Source: Dyadobacter sp. 50-39 | GTDB lineage: Bacteria > Bacteroidota > Bacteroidia > Cytophagales > Spirosomataceae | Length of the DNA: 64,000 bases | Direction of reading: 5' to 3' | Assembly: GCA_001898145.1 (NCBI GenBank) | Contig: MKSR01000010.1 | Span: 124,001-188,000 of the forward strand | In this document: positions 18,525-28,500 of the stretch, piece by piece | Position numbering within the stretch: the stretch's first letter is position 1 | Layout: every line of letters starts with the position of its first letter | Translations under genes and position numbers: made by a program | Notes under the pieces: model-generated | The model's database searches: none | The model's input: the letters and a program-made list of their open reading frames with translations, nothing else | What the model was told of the DNA's origin: nothing

Positions 18525-18547
18525 TGGCAACAGTACATCACTTGCCA
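18525..18547. promoter_or_regulatory. dyad between the divergent kinase genes
   Basis: TGGCAA-N11-TTGCCA lies in the 219-base gap between the kinase starts at 18433 and 18653. A second small dyad (CTGATACATCAG) follows it. It could be a shared operator; no regulator is assigned. Confidence 0.3.
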
Positions 18548-18652
18548 TAACTGATACATCAGATGCAACGGCGGAGCATTTCCAATCTGACATTTTTCCA
18601 GTAACATTATCTTCACAAAATCGATAGAATAGAAGTTACGTCTCATACCAGG

Positions 18653-21202
18653 ATGATAACCAGAATCATTTTCACCGCAAGCCTTGTACTTATCACGTTG
18701 GGTTTGGGAATTTGTCAGCCAACAACGGGTAGCCTCTCGGTAAAAAAATACCCGTCGTCGGGTTTCAATGCCCGTTATCTTCGTCTTCAAAGAACGGGTG
18801 AGGACACCGCAAAAGTCAATTTACTTTTGGAGATCGCCAGTATCTGCCATCGGAAGCAAACGCTAACGGCGCCCGACAGCGCCATCATGTTCGCACGGCA
18901 GGCCGCGGCACTCAGCAAACAACTCCGTTACACCGACGGCTACTGCGAGGCCATTTTCGTGGTATGCAAATCATATCTTCGCAAGGATGACCTTCCCGCT
19001 GCGGAGCGGACGCTGAACGAAGCGAACAGTGCGCTTTACGTAAGACTTCTGCTGGCACTTAGCGAATACTGCATGGACAAAGGCAGCCCGGGGTCGGAAA
19101 AAATGCAAAAAGCATCGCGTTACCTCACATTGGCCAACCGGATGAGCGTCAATCTGAAATCGAGGCATTGGATGACGGAGAGCACGATCGTCATGGCCAA
19201 ATACCATTTCCGCCTTGGACAAATGACGCTCGGCAGGAACCGCTTTTACGATGTGATCAGCTACTACAAACAGATTCACGACAAGGCAGGTGAGGCGCAC
19301 TGGTGGCAGGAGCTGGGCCGGTACATTCCCGACACGGATAGCACCTATGCGATAGAAATCAACAGCTTGCAGCATGCACGATCCCTCTACACACAACTTG
19401 GTAATTCCAAAGGGCAGGCGGAGTGCCTGGACAATGAGGCATACCTCCACGTAGCCCACGGAAGGCTCGACCTCGCCGAAAAAGCCGGTATCGAGGAACT
19501 CAACGTTTTGAAATCAGCCGGCCTTGATCAAAAGCTACCTTCCTGCTACCAGCGGCTTTCCAAAACCATGCTGAAAAAGAAAGATCATGACAAGGCTCTG
19601 GAATATGCGCTGCTGGGGATGGAAAGTGTGAAGGCACTAAAAGACAGCACCCAACTGATGAAAACCTACGAGCTGATCGGGGACCTGCAACGGACGATCG
19701 GTAACCCTGCTGAAAGTGTCCGGTATTACAAACTGGCTCTCGCGACCATCACGCAGTCGCCGAACCTGGCGCATAGCCTCCTGAGAAGAATGACACAGGT
19801 GCAAATCGGGATGAACCGGCCCGGGGAAGCATTGGCATCCGTTCAATGGTTGGTGAAGTGGAGGGGCGCGCCCCAAACGAATGCCGACAAGCAGCTTTTC
19901 GCGCTGATGATGGCCGACAGCTACGCAGGAATGGGCAAAATGGCAACTGCCGAGCGCTATTATGCAGAAGTCGCCCGCCTGAATGACCTGATCCAGCTGA
20001 CGCCAAATTTCCACTGGTACACCTTTACCAATGTGGCCGGGGCGGAGGCTTACCTGGCAGTGGCCAGATTTTACGCCCGTCAGAAACAATACGATAAGTC
20101 CAACCGGTACCTGGCCGCCGCATTGCGGTCTGGCAACCTGACGCCTGACATGGAAAGGGAATCAAGGTACATGCGCTATGTCAATGATTCTATTGCCGGA
20201 ATTTTACCGCCATCGACTATTAATTTCCAACGATATGTTTCCATCAACGATTCCATTGACCGCGTTACCAAGGACGAACAACTGGAATTACTGAAAGCCA
20301 ATTTCAAGTCGGCTCAGCGCGAAAAAGATATTCAGCTGCTAAGAAACGAGGCATTACTCAGAGAGCGGCAGCTGCAATTATCGGCGCAGAAGGAAAAGCT
20401 TACCTACGCGGGAATTTTGACATTGGTTTGCCTTTTGGTGCTCACTTACAATAGTTTTCGCACGAAAAAAAATAAAAACCGGCAATTGGAAGCCCAGCAA
20501 TATATCATTAATAAAAAGAACGCGGCGCTCCTTAAACTGATCGACGAGAAGGAGTTACTGATGAAGGAAGTCCATCACCGGGTCAAAAATAACCTGCAAA
20601 CCGTTACCAGTCTGCTCACCTCGCAGTCGTTCCACCTCAGGGACCAGGGTGCCGTGAAAGCCATTGATGACAGCCGCAACCGGATTGAGGCCATTTCCAT
20701 GCTGCATCAGCGGATTTATCAGTCCGGCAACATGGTTGGCGTTGCGCTGAAAAGCTACGTGGCCGAGATGATCTGCAATCTCGAAGAATGCTTCGATACC
20801 ATTGACCGGATCAGATTCTCGATAGAGGTAGAAGATATCATCCTGGACTTGTCCCAAACCGTGCCGGTGGGGCTGATATTGAATGAAGCCATCACCAACT
20901 CTTTGAAATATGCGTTTCCTAGCGGCCAAAGAGGCCATATCAGCGTTTCTCTCGTGCGAGTCGGCCACAAAAAATTATCGCTCCGTGTTTCTGACAATGG
21001 GATCGGGCTTCCTGCGGATTTTGATATAGCCAACAGTCCAACGTTCGGTTTCCAACTTATCAAGGGCCTTACGGCGGACCTGAATGGCCAGTTGATGATC
21101 CGGAGTGAATCCGGGACAAATTTGCAAATCGACTTCGACCAGGCTTCGCTACCCCACGCTGGCGCCCCACTCACTGAACATCCGGGTGCCGGTCAGCATT
21201 GA
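18653..21202 (+). CDS. TPR-containing sensor histidine kinase, HisKA_2 type (divergent paralogue)
   Basis: An 849-residue protein. Signal peptide (FTASLVLITLGLGICQ), then periplasmic TPR repeats to about residue 560, a membrane helix (GILTLVCLLVLTYNSF), a coiled coil, the H-box EVHHRVKNNLQTVTSLL and the ATPase boxes NEAITNSLKYAF and DNGIGLPADF. It shares its architecture and most motifs with the kinase at 15953-18433, from which it is divergently transcribed. Such kinases usually pass phosphate to an unlinked receiver. The only receiver-sigma54 protein nearby is at 8685-10631, which is a suggestion only. Confidence 0.92.
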   Translation: MITRIIFTASLVLITLGLGICQPTTGSLSVKKYPSSGFNARYLRLQRTGEDTAKVNLLLEIASICHRKQTLTAPDSAIMFARQAAALSKQLRYTDGYCEAIFVVCKSYLRKDDLPAAERTLNEANSALYVRLLLALSEYCMDKGSPGSEKMQKASRYLTLANRMSVNLKSRHWMTESTIVMAKYHFRLGQMTLGRNRFYDVISYYKQIHDKAGEAHWWQELGRYIPDTDSTYAIEINSLQHARSLYTQLGNSKGQAECLDNEAYLHVAHGRLDLAEKAGIEELNVLKSAGLDQKLPSCYQRLSKTMLKKKDHDKALEYALLGMESVKALKDSTQLMKTYELIGDLQRTIGNPAESVRYYKLALATITQSPNLAHSLLRRMTQVQIGMNRPGEALASVQWLVKWRGAPQTNADKQLFALMMADSYAGMGKMATAERYYAEVARLNDLIQLTPNFHWYTFTNVAGAEAYLAVARFYARQKQYDKSNRYLAAALRSGNLTPDMERESRYMRYVNDSIAGILPPSTINFQRYVSINDSIDRVTKDEQLELLKANFKSAQREKDIQLLRNEALLRERQLQLSAQKEKLTYAGILTLVCLLVLTYNSFRTKKNKNRQLEAQQYIINKKNAALLKLIDEKELLMKEVHHRVKNNLQTVTSLLTSQSFHLRDQGAVKAIDDSRNRIEAISMLHQRIYQSGNMVGVALKSYVAEMICNLEECFDTIDRIRFSIEVEDIILDLSQTVPVGLILNEAITNSLKYAFPSGQRGHISVSLVRVGHKKLSLRVSDNGIGLPADFDIANSPTFGFQLIKGLTADLNGQLMIRSESGTNLQIDFDQASLPHAGAPLTEHPGAGQH

Positions 21203-21267
21203 GCAGAGGCAGGAAAGACTTGCCGATGCTTACAGGGCAAGTGAACGGATGATGGCAATTAAGTGGC

Positions 21268-21876
21268 TCATTGCCTGATCTGTGCTTCTAAAACGGCAAT
21301 CCGATTTTCGAGCTCCCGTACATAATCGTCCTTTCTGAAATGCTGCTCAATCTCTTCCAGGGTATATCTGGGATTGATATGCTGGGGGCAATTCCAGTCA
21401 TACGCTTTGACGTGAAGTAATATCATCCGCTCTGGCTTGAACTTGTAGTCATCTGGCCTGAGTCGCTGGAAGAGGTCCGGATTTGAGTTGAGCTCTACGA
21501 TTTCAGCCCCGGCGTAAATTTTCAGCCGCGCCCGCAATGTGTAGGAAAGTAAAATCAATGACACGTTCGGATTATGGCTGATATTTCCCGTGGAGATGTA
21601 TTGCCTGTTACCGCTGAAATCCACAAACCCAATGGTTTGATTATCAATCACTTTAAGAAATCCCTTGGGGCCTCCGCGATGCTGAATATACGGGAATCCG
21701 TTTTCACCGTAGGACGCCATGAAAATGCTGTCCATTTCGCTGATAAAACCCTCCTCGATTTTGGTCAGTCCGTCGACGAAACTTTGCTTTTCGTGCCGTT
21801 CATAGGCATTACGGCTGCCCATTCTTTCCTGAATAGCCTTGATTTGATCGGTAAATGCGAGCTTTGAATAGTTCAT
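21268..21876 (-). CDS. pyridoxamine 5'-phosphate oxidase-like (PNPOx) FMN-binding protein
   Basis: About 202 residues from ATG at 21876 (MNYSKLAFTDQIKAIQ). The split-barrel core has FISEMDSIFMASYGENGFPYIQHRGGPKGFL, TIGFVDFSGNRQYISTGNI and SLILLSYTLRARLKIYAGA, the hallmarks of PNPOx-like proteins that bind FMN and reduce or scavenge small molecules. A helical C-terminus (residues 175-202, VRELENRIAVLEAQI) may form a coiled coil. True PdxH function is unlikely because the family is broad. It is separated from the kinase gene at 21926 by 49 bases. Confidence 0.85.
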   Translation of the reverse strand: MNYSKLAFTDQIKAIQERMGSRNAYERHEKQSFVDGLTKIEEGFISEMDSIFMASYGENGFPYIQHRGGPKGFLKVIDNQTIGFVDFSGNRQYISTGNISHNPNVSLILLSYTLRARLKIYAGAEIVELNSNPDLFQRLRPDDYKFKPERMILLHVKAYDWNCPQHINPRYTLEEIEQHFRKDDYVRELENRIAVLEAQIRQ

Positions 21877-21925
21877 GACAAACGTAAGTTTAAAAGTCCA
21901 GGCAAATCTTACCAAAAATCGATCT

Positions 21926-23293
21926 CTAGTCCATTGATTTAGCCGGTATTTTGATGGATACACTAGTTTGAAATGGTATGGATTGCACTGCCAACGTTCC
22001 CTGGTGGATATCAATGATTTTCTTGGCGATGGTAAGTCCGAGCCCGAAACCAGGCACTTTTCCCACATTGGCGGCCCGCATCATAGGCATAAAAACTTCA
22101 CCCAGCTGATCGGGCGGTATGCCCATACCCTGGTCGGTAATGGTGATAACAAGCTGACCATCTGCCAGATCAACATCAAGTATGACCGGCTTTTTGCCCG
22201 AGTATTTGCTGGCATTGTCGAGTATGTTGATCAGCACGGTTCTAAGCAGGACCGAGCTGCCCATCACATAAGTCACTTCGCTTTTTGCTGTAAAAATATC
22301 CGATAAAGTGAGTTCGATTTGCTGGTCGGGGTGCTTTTCCCCGAAGTAGGAAATGCTGTCCAGGATCGTGTCGACGATGTTTACGTCCTGCTGCATTTTG
22401 ACAGATTGCAGGCCCTCCACTTCGGCTAGTTGCAGCAGCGAATTAGCCAGGGTAATGGCGTCTTCCAGCCGGAACAATGCCTTTTCGATGCTCAAACGTA
22501 CATCAGCGAGTTGTGTATCGTACGCGAAGGACGTTTCCAGAATGCCTTTGACAACCGTTAATGGTGTGCGGATCTCGTGCGAGGCGTAGGCTACGAAGTG
22601 TTCCTGACTGTTGGCGAGCGCCTGCAAACGCCCCAACAGTTCGTTGAAGGAACTGGCCAGGTATGCAGCCTCGTCTGCGCGGGACGTACTTTGTAGCCGG
22701 AATGAAAAGTCATTGACGGAGGCCGGGTTCATTTGCCGGATCAGTTGATCGAACGGGCGCATCGACCGCCGGGCAAACCAGAAGCCTGCAAACGCGACAA
22801 TTACCAGCAGAACGATGTTTCCCACAAACAAAATGAACAGCAGGCTGTTGCTCGCCTGTCTGCCCGCGAGATCGTATGCGGTCACAACCGAAACGTATTT
22901 CACACTATCGACCTTAAAGGATAGGGCAACGCCCTCTTTGGCGGCATTCCACGGGCGGCCGTTGTATTTGAAATACACTTCCTTTTCCCTTGCTTCCGCC
23001 AGCAGCCCGGTGGTGAGTTTATGATCGTCGGGCCCGGATGACTTATAAATGATCCGGTTGTCCGGTCCGATGATCGTTTCGTGCTGATCGGGAAGGGTGA
23101 GGTAGGAAGAGCGATGGAATTCGTTGCGGTTCTGGAAATAGAGCTGCCCGGCCACCGCACGGCGCTGCAAGCGGTTACGCATCAGCGACTGCCGGTAAGA
23201 TTCATAGGTTTGATAAATAAAAAGGGAGAATAACAGTAGTAGTGACGCGACCAGCGCGCCAAACCAGATCGTGATCCGCTGCTTGATGCTCAT
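21926..23293 (-). CDS. sensor histidine kinase of the pump-linked two-component system
   Basis: 455 residues from ATG at 23293, which overlaps the stop of the response-regulator gene by 4 bases (ATGA). It is a classic kinase: first membrane helix near residues 7-28, a periplasmic loop of about 130 residues, a second helix (LLFILFVGNIVLLVIVAFAG), HAMP, HisKA with SHEIRTPLTVVKG, then N-box NILDNASKYS and G-boxes DQGMGIPPD and GFGLGLTIAKKI. Upstream it is paired with the OmpR-type regulator and faces a divergent RND efflux operon, which it probably controls (CusS/BaeS-like role, inferred). Confidence 0.94.
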   Translation of the reverse strand: MSIKQRITIWFGALVASLLLLFSLFIYQTYESYRQSLMRNRLQRRAVAGQLYFQNRNEFHRSSYLTLPDQHETIIGPDNRIIYKSSGPDDHKLTTGLLAEAREKEVYFKYNGRPWNAAKEGVALSFKVDSVKYVSVVTAYDLAGRQASNSLLFILFVGNIVLLVIVAFAGFWFARRSMRPFDQLIRQMNPASVNDFSFRLQSTSRADEAAYLASSFNELLGRLQALANSQEHFVAYASHEIRTPLTVVKGILETSFAYDTQLADVRLSIEKALFRLEDAITLANSLLQLAEVEGLQSVKMQQDVNIVDTILDSISYFGEKHPDQQIELTLSDIFTAKSEVTYVMGSSVLLRTVLINILDNASKYSGKKPVILDVDLADGQLVITITDQGMGIPPDQLGEVFMPMMRAANVGKVPGFGLGLTIAKKIIDIHQGTLAVQSIPFQTSVSIKIPAKSMD

Positions 23294-23967
23294 GGCTCCG
23301 CCCCGATCATATAGCCGACGCCGAAGACGGTATGCAGCAATTTCGGCTCCGTGCGGTCGACCTTCCGCCGCAGGTAGTTGATGTACACGTCTACTACATT
23401 GGTGTTGGTGTTGAAATGCACGTCCCAAACGTTTTCCAGCAGGTCGATCCGGTTGATGACCCGGCCCTGGTTCAGCATCAGGTATTCCAGCAATGCATAC
23501 TCTCGGGCGGTAAGTTCGATCCGCTCCCCTGCTCTCCACACCCGGTGCGAGTCGGTGTCGATGGAAAGGTCCAGCAGTTCCAGCCGCTTCGGACGCGGCG
23601 CGCGGGCGGGGTGCCTTCGGGCGAGCGCTTTTAGCCTGAACAACAATTCTTTGAATGCAAATGGCTTGGCCAGGTAATCGTCGGCCCCAGCTTCAAAACC
23701 TAATACCTTATTATCGAGGCTGCCCAATGCGGTAAGCATGATCACCGGCACAGCGGGCCAGTTGTGTTTGATAAAACGGCACAGGTCGAACCCGTTGACA
23801 CCGGGCAGGTTCACGTCAAGCACTACCACATCATATCGGTTTTCGTTGACCATGCTCCGGCCAATGATGCCGTCAAAAGCGGTGGCGACAGCGATCCCTT
23901 CCGATACCAGGCCCTTTTGAATGAACTGGGTCAGCTCCACATCATCTTCAACGACTAATACATTCAT
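23290..23967 (-). CDS. OmpR/PhoB-family response regulator of the pump-linked system
   Basis: 225 residues. The receiver domain has acidic residues in VVEDDVEL, phospho-Asp in DVVVLDVNLPG, the switch MLTALG and Lys in YLAKPF. The C-terminal winged helix has REYALLEYLMLNQGRVINR and NVVDVYINYLRRKVD. It is first in the operon with the kinase. Its likely binding site is the set of four 11-bp direct repeats at 24035-24078, since OmpR-type regulators bind head-to-tail repeats of this period. Confidence 0.95.
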   Translation of the reverse strand: MNVLVVEDDVELTQFIQKGLVSEGIAVATAFDGIIGRSMVNENRYDVVVLDVNLPGVNGFDLCRFIKHNWPAVPVIMLTALGSLDNKVLGFEAGADDYLAKPFAFKELLFRLKALARRHPARAPRPKRLELLDLSIDTDSHRVWRAGERIELTAREYALLEYLMLNQGRVINRIDLLENVWDVHFNTNTNVVDVYINYLRRKVDRTEPKLLHTVFGVGYMIGAEP

Positions 23968-24034
23968 ATAAGATCGACTCGATTACAGGTCCAAATTTAA
24001 GCACGTTCGCCGCACAAGACGTATAGCAATGCCT

Positions 24035-24078
24035 TTCTAATCACCTTTTAATAACCTTCTAACCACCCTATAATCAGG
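24035..24078 (+). promoter_or_regulatory. four tandem 11-bp direct repeats, probable response-regulator operator
   Basis: TTCTAATCACC, TTTTAATAACC and TTCTAACCACC follow each other without a gap (24035-24067). A weaker fourth copy, CTATAATCAGG, follows at 24068-24078. The consensus is TTYTAAYMACC. The exact 11-base period is that of OmpR/PhoB-family operators. The repeats lie between the regulator gene (start 23967) and the pump operon (start 24128), just upstream of a -7-like element. Confidence 0.8.
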
Positions 24079-24085
24079 TACAGGT

Positions 24086-24093
24086 TTACTTTG
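24086..24093 (+). promoter_or_regulatory. candidate -7 element of the efflux operon
   Basis: TTACTTTG is close to the Bacteroidota -7 consensus TAnnTTTG, 35 bases before the TolC-type start. It lies directly after the 11-bp repeats, as expected for an activated promoter lacking a good -33 box. Confidence 0.4.
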
Positions 24094-24127
24094 AGGATCG
24101 GTCCATCGAGGGATCCCTGTTTACAAA

Positions 24128-25507
24128 ATGATACGCTTACAACTGAAGTTACTCCTGTTTTTCCTGACTATATCCTGCATGATTCCTGCCCGGGCGCAGA
24201 TTCTGAGCATGGAGCAAGCGGTGGACGCCGCGCTGGCCAGGTACCCGACCATTGAAGCGCAGCGGGCGGCATTGGCCGGTTTCGAGGCGTCGGCAAATGT
24301 CTTGAAAGCAAACCGGCTGCCCAACGTGCGGCTGCACGACCAGATCGATATCGGCACTGCCAACGGCCTTTCGGGTTCGTATTTCTCAATGGGCCTGATC
24401 GTGCCGACCTCCGGCGGCAGAAGGGAGGAAAACCGTATGGACCTTGCCTCGGGCAACATTGCATTGGCTACCGCCGACTGGGAGGTTTACAATTTCGGGC
24501 GCTACAAGGCCGAAGACCAGCTGGTAAAAGCGGATATTGCCGTCGGGCAGGCGGGTGTGCAGCGGGAGCAGTTCATGCTTAGGCAGGCAGTGATAGGCGC
24601 ATACCTGGATGTGCTTTGGCGGGGTAGGATCCTGCAACTCGAATCGCGCAACATTGCCCGCGCCGATACGGTGAGCAGGATTATTTATAACCTGGTAAAC
24701 AACGGTATCCGTCCCGGACTCGATTCGTCGCTGGCCAGTGTGGAACTGTCGCGGGCAAGGCTGAATTACTATGAAATCGATGAAGGCCTCCGGCGTTCGT
24801 TTCTGCAACTGTCGATGCTCACCGGTCGGAGCATTAACCAGCTGGTGGTCGATACCACTTTTCATCAGCAGCAGCTTTTGGGCCAACCGAACGAACTGAC
24901 CGTTTCCGGAGCGCATCCGATACTGCATTACCAGCATACCCTGCTGGGCCGGCAGCAATACGAAATCGAAGCAATCCGCAAGACGGCGCTCCCCAGGGTA
25001 TCGGTGCTGGCGTCCGGATGGGCCCGGGGTACGAGCCTGGATATCAATAATAACTTCGGTCCGCTGGGCCAGGGCTTCGGGTATAGCAGGACAAACTTCC
25101 TGGTAGGCCTGGCGGCCACCGTAAACCTGACCGATTTTCGCCGGGTAAAAAGCCGCACCCAGGTTCAGCAGTGGAAAATCAGGGAGGCGAACGCAAGGCT
25201 TGATTTTGAAAAAATGAAGCTCGAAAATACGCTTGCGTCGTCCGATTCGGTGCTGGCAACCGTCCGACAGGCGCTGCTGGAACTTCCAAACACGATCCGC
25301 TCCGCCGAAAGCGCCTACCAGCAGCGGCTATCGCTTTATAACAATGGCATTGAAAACATCCTTGGCCTGACCGACGCCATGCAGCTTTTGAACAAGGTCG
25401 AAAAGCAGGCCGTCGAGATCCAGCGGCGGGCTGTTGAGCTAAGGTTGCAGCGAGCCTACGCCACCAGCGATTTCGAGGACTTTTTCAGCTTTTTCCGCCG
25501 GCCGTAA
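24128..25507 (+). CDS. TolC-family outer-membrane efflux protein
   Basis: 459 residues. Signal peptide (LLLFFLTISCMIPARAQ), then an OEP-type repeat architecture of long helices and short strands, with MEQAVDAALARYPTIEAQRA at the mature N-terminus and the second repeat around QYEIEAIRKTALPRVSV. It forms the outer-membrane exit duct of a tripartite pump. It is the first gene of a three-gene operon; the RND gene starts 12 bases after its stop. The order TolC-RND-adaptor is less common than adaptor-RND-TolC. Confidence 0.92.
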   Translation: MIRLQLKLLLFFLTISCMIPARAQILSMEQAVDAALARYPTIEAQRAALAGFEASANVLKANRLPNVRLHDQIDIGTANGLSGSYFSMGLIVPTSGGRREENRMDLASGNIALATADWEVYNFGRYKAEDQLVKADIAVGQAGVQREQFMLRQAVIGAYLDVLWRGRILQLESRNIARADTVSRIIYNLVNNGIRPGLDSSLASVELSRARLNYYEIDEGLRRSFLQLSMLTGRSINQLVVDTTFHQQQLLGQPNELTVSGAHPILHYQHTLLGRQQYEIEAIRKTALPRVSVLASGWARGTSLDINNNFGPLGQGFGYSRTNFLVGLAATVNLTDFRRVKSRTQVQQWKIREANARLDFEKMKLENTLASSDSVLATVRQALLELPNTIRSAESAYQQRLSLYNNGIENILGLTDAMQLLNKVEKQAVEIQRRAVELRLQRAYATSDFEDFFSFFRRP

Positions 25508-25518
25508 CCCCATTCAAT

Positions 25519-28500
25519 ATGTTGAACTTATCATTAAAACGTCCGATCGCAGTATTGGTTTTTGTTACCGGGCTGGTCGTGTTCTCGATCATGTCCGCGA
25601 CGAAAATACCGGTCGATATTTTCCCGAAACTTAATTCGCCGATCATTTACGTGATCGAGCCGTATGGTGGCATGTCGCCCGCACAAATGGAAGGCTTTTT
25701 TGCCACGCGTATGCAGGACCAGTTCCTCTACATTGGTGGTATCAAAGAAATATCCAGCCGAAGCGTGCAAGGATTAACGATCGTCAAACTTGCATTTTAC
25801 GAAGGCAGCGATATGGCCCAGGCTGCCGCCGAAGTAGCGATCCAGGTCAACAGGGCTATGAAATTTTTCCCGCCGGGAGCCCTTCCTCCGCAGGTAGTGC
25901 GCTATGATGCCTCTTCGGTACCAATCGGCGATCTGGTTTTCAGTAGCAAAACGCGTCCGTTAAAGGAAATTCATGAGCTGGCTGTGACGCGCGTCCGGCC
26001 ACTGTTCTCAACCGTGCCAGGACTTACAGCGCCTCCACCGATTGGCACTAATTCCCGGACGGTGGTTATTAACATCGACCCGCAAAAGGTAAGGTCACTG
26101 AACCTGTCGCCCGATGAAGTCGTAGAGGCCCTGGCGGCCAACAATGCCATGACGCCGTCGGGAAATATCCGTGTCGACGATACGAATTACATTACGACGC
26201 TAAATTCACTCGAAGAACAGGTCACCGACTTTGAACAAATACCCGTAAGTACCCAAGGAAGGCGGACAGTCTTTTTGAAAGACATTGCCACGGTTACCGA
26301 TGGTTCGGATGTTACATCTGGTTATGCACTGGTGAACGGCAGTCGCTCGTCCTATATTCCGGTGGTTAAAACGGCAGATGCCTCTACCTGGGACGTGGTA
26401 ACAGCCCTGAAAGCCCGGCTACCGGAAATGCGAAGCCTGCTGCCGGATGATATCCAGGTCAGTTACGAGTTTGATCAATCCATTTTTGTAATCAACTCTG
26501 TGAAAAGCCTGTTGTTCGAAGGCGGGTTGGGCGCGCTTCTGACCGGGCTTGCCGTGCTGCTTTTCCTGGGCGACTGGCGGTCGTCGCTGATCGTGATCAT
26601 TACCATTCCAGTTTCCGTAGTCGCAGCTGTACTATGCCTGAACCTGGCCGGGCAGACGATCAACATCATGACCCTATCGGGCCTTGCGTTAGCCATTGGC
26701 GTATTGGTAGATCAGGCAACGGTTACCATTGAAAACATCCATCAGCACCTTGAAATGGGCAAGCCCCGGATGCAGGCTATTTACGATGCATGTAAGGAGG
26801 TAGCATTACCGTTGCTGCTGATCCTGCTCTGCATTATCGCTGTTTTTGCGCCTTCATTCATCATGTCGGGCGTGCCGCGGGCGATGTTTTTACCTCTGTC
26901 ACTTTCGATCGGTTTCGCGATGACCGTGTCCTATCTGCTGGCACAAAGCCTGGTCCCGATCCTTGCCAACTGGATGCTGAAAGACCATGCAACACATGAT
27001 GAAAGTAAAACCTCCACTTTCTTTGACCGCGTACGCCATGGGTTCGTCTCGCAAAGCAGGAAACTGCTCGGGGCGAATACCTGGGTCGTGGGCGTTTACC
27101 TGGTATTGATCCTGGCGCTGGCTGCCTGGGGTTTCTCCACGATCGGGAAAGATATGCTGCCGCAAGTCAACTCCGGCCAGATGGTGATCCGTATGAAAAC
27201 ACCCGACGGCACCCGATTGGAAAGAACCGAAGAACAGGTGAGCAAACTGCTCGAACTGGTCAATGAGGCTGCTGATGGAAACCTGGAAGTCTCCTCTGCC
27301 TACGTCGGGGTGGTGCCTACCAATTACGCTACTTCAAACCTGTATGTGACTACCAGCGGGCCCAACGACGCGGTGATCAAGGTAGGACTGCATGAAGGGT
27401 ACAAAACCAATATGCAGGATTTGAAAGAACGTATCCGGGAAATTGTGACCGAAAGAATGCCGGACATCACGCTATCCTTCGAACCTGCGGACCTTACTGA
27501 AAAGCTCATGAGCGGTGGTGCCGCGACGCCCATTGAAGTACAGGTGGCCGGAAGGGATATGAAGCAGCTTGAAAGCTATGCCGGAAAGCTCGTCCAAAAG
27601 CTCTCGGAAAACGAGCATTTACGGGATGTACGCATTATTCAGCCCCTCAAATTTCCCGTCATCAATATCAAACTCGACCGCCAGAAACTCGCCGTGATGG
27701 GCCTGAGCCTGCAAGCCGCTGCCCGCTCCATTACCGCATCCACCTCTTCGAGCCGGTATACCGAGAAAAATCAATGGCTTGACCAGAAAGCCGCTTACAC
27801 CTATCAGGTACAGGTTCAAATTCCCGAATACGCCATGCAAAATTTGTCCCAATTGCAGGAGATCCCGCTCGTAGCAGGTCAGCCGCGCCCGGTACTGGCC
27901 GACGTGGCTACATTTTCGGTGGATACTTTACCGGGCGAATATTCCCGGACCGGGCCCCGCAGGTTTGTCACGGTTTCGGCCAACATCCACCATCAGGATT
28001 TGGGCAATGCTACCCGCTCGGTGGAATACGCCATTGCATCGCTGGGCCAAGCGCCGAAAGGAGTAGTGACCCAGGTAAAAGGCATGTCATCACTTCTGAC
28101 CGAAACCCTGGACAGTCTGCAAACGGGCCTTGGAATCGCAATCCTGGTCATATTCCTGCTGCTGGCGGCCAACTACCAGTCGTTCAAACTGTCGCTGGTG
28201 ATCCTTTCGACCATTCCTGCGGTGATTGCCGGCGCGATCGGCGCGCTGCTTCTGACCGGAAGTACATTGAATTTACAGTCGTACATGGGCATTATCATGT
28301 CGACCGGCATCTCCGTCGCGAACGCGATCCTGATCGTCACCAATGCCGAGCGCCTGCGCTGGGAGTACCGCGATGCCGGGCGTGCCGCATTGGAGAGCGC
28401 CGGGCTTCGTCTAAGACCGGTGTTGATGACCAGTTTTGCGATGATCGCCGGTATGGTGCCCATGGCGCTCGGTACCGGGGAAGCAGGCGAGCAGGTGGCC

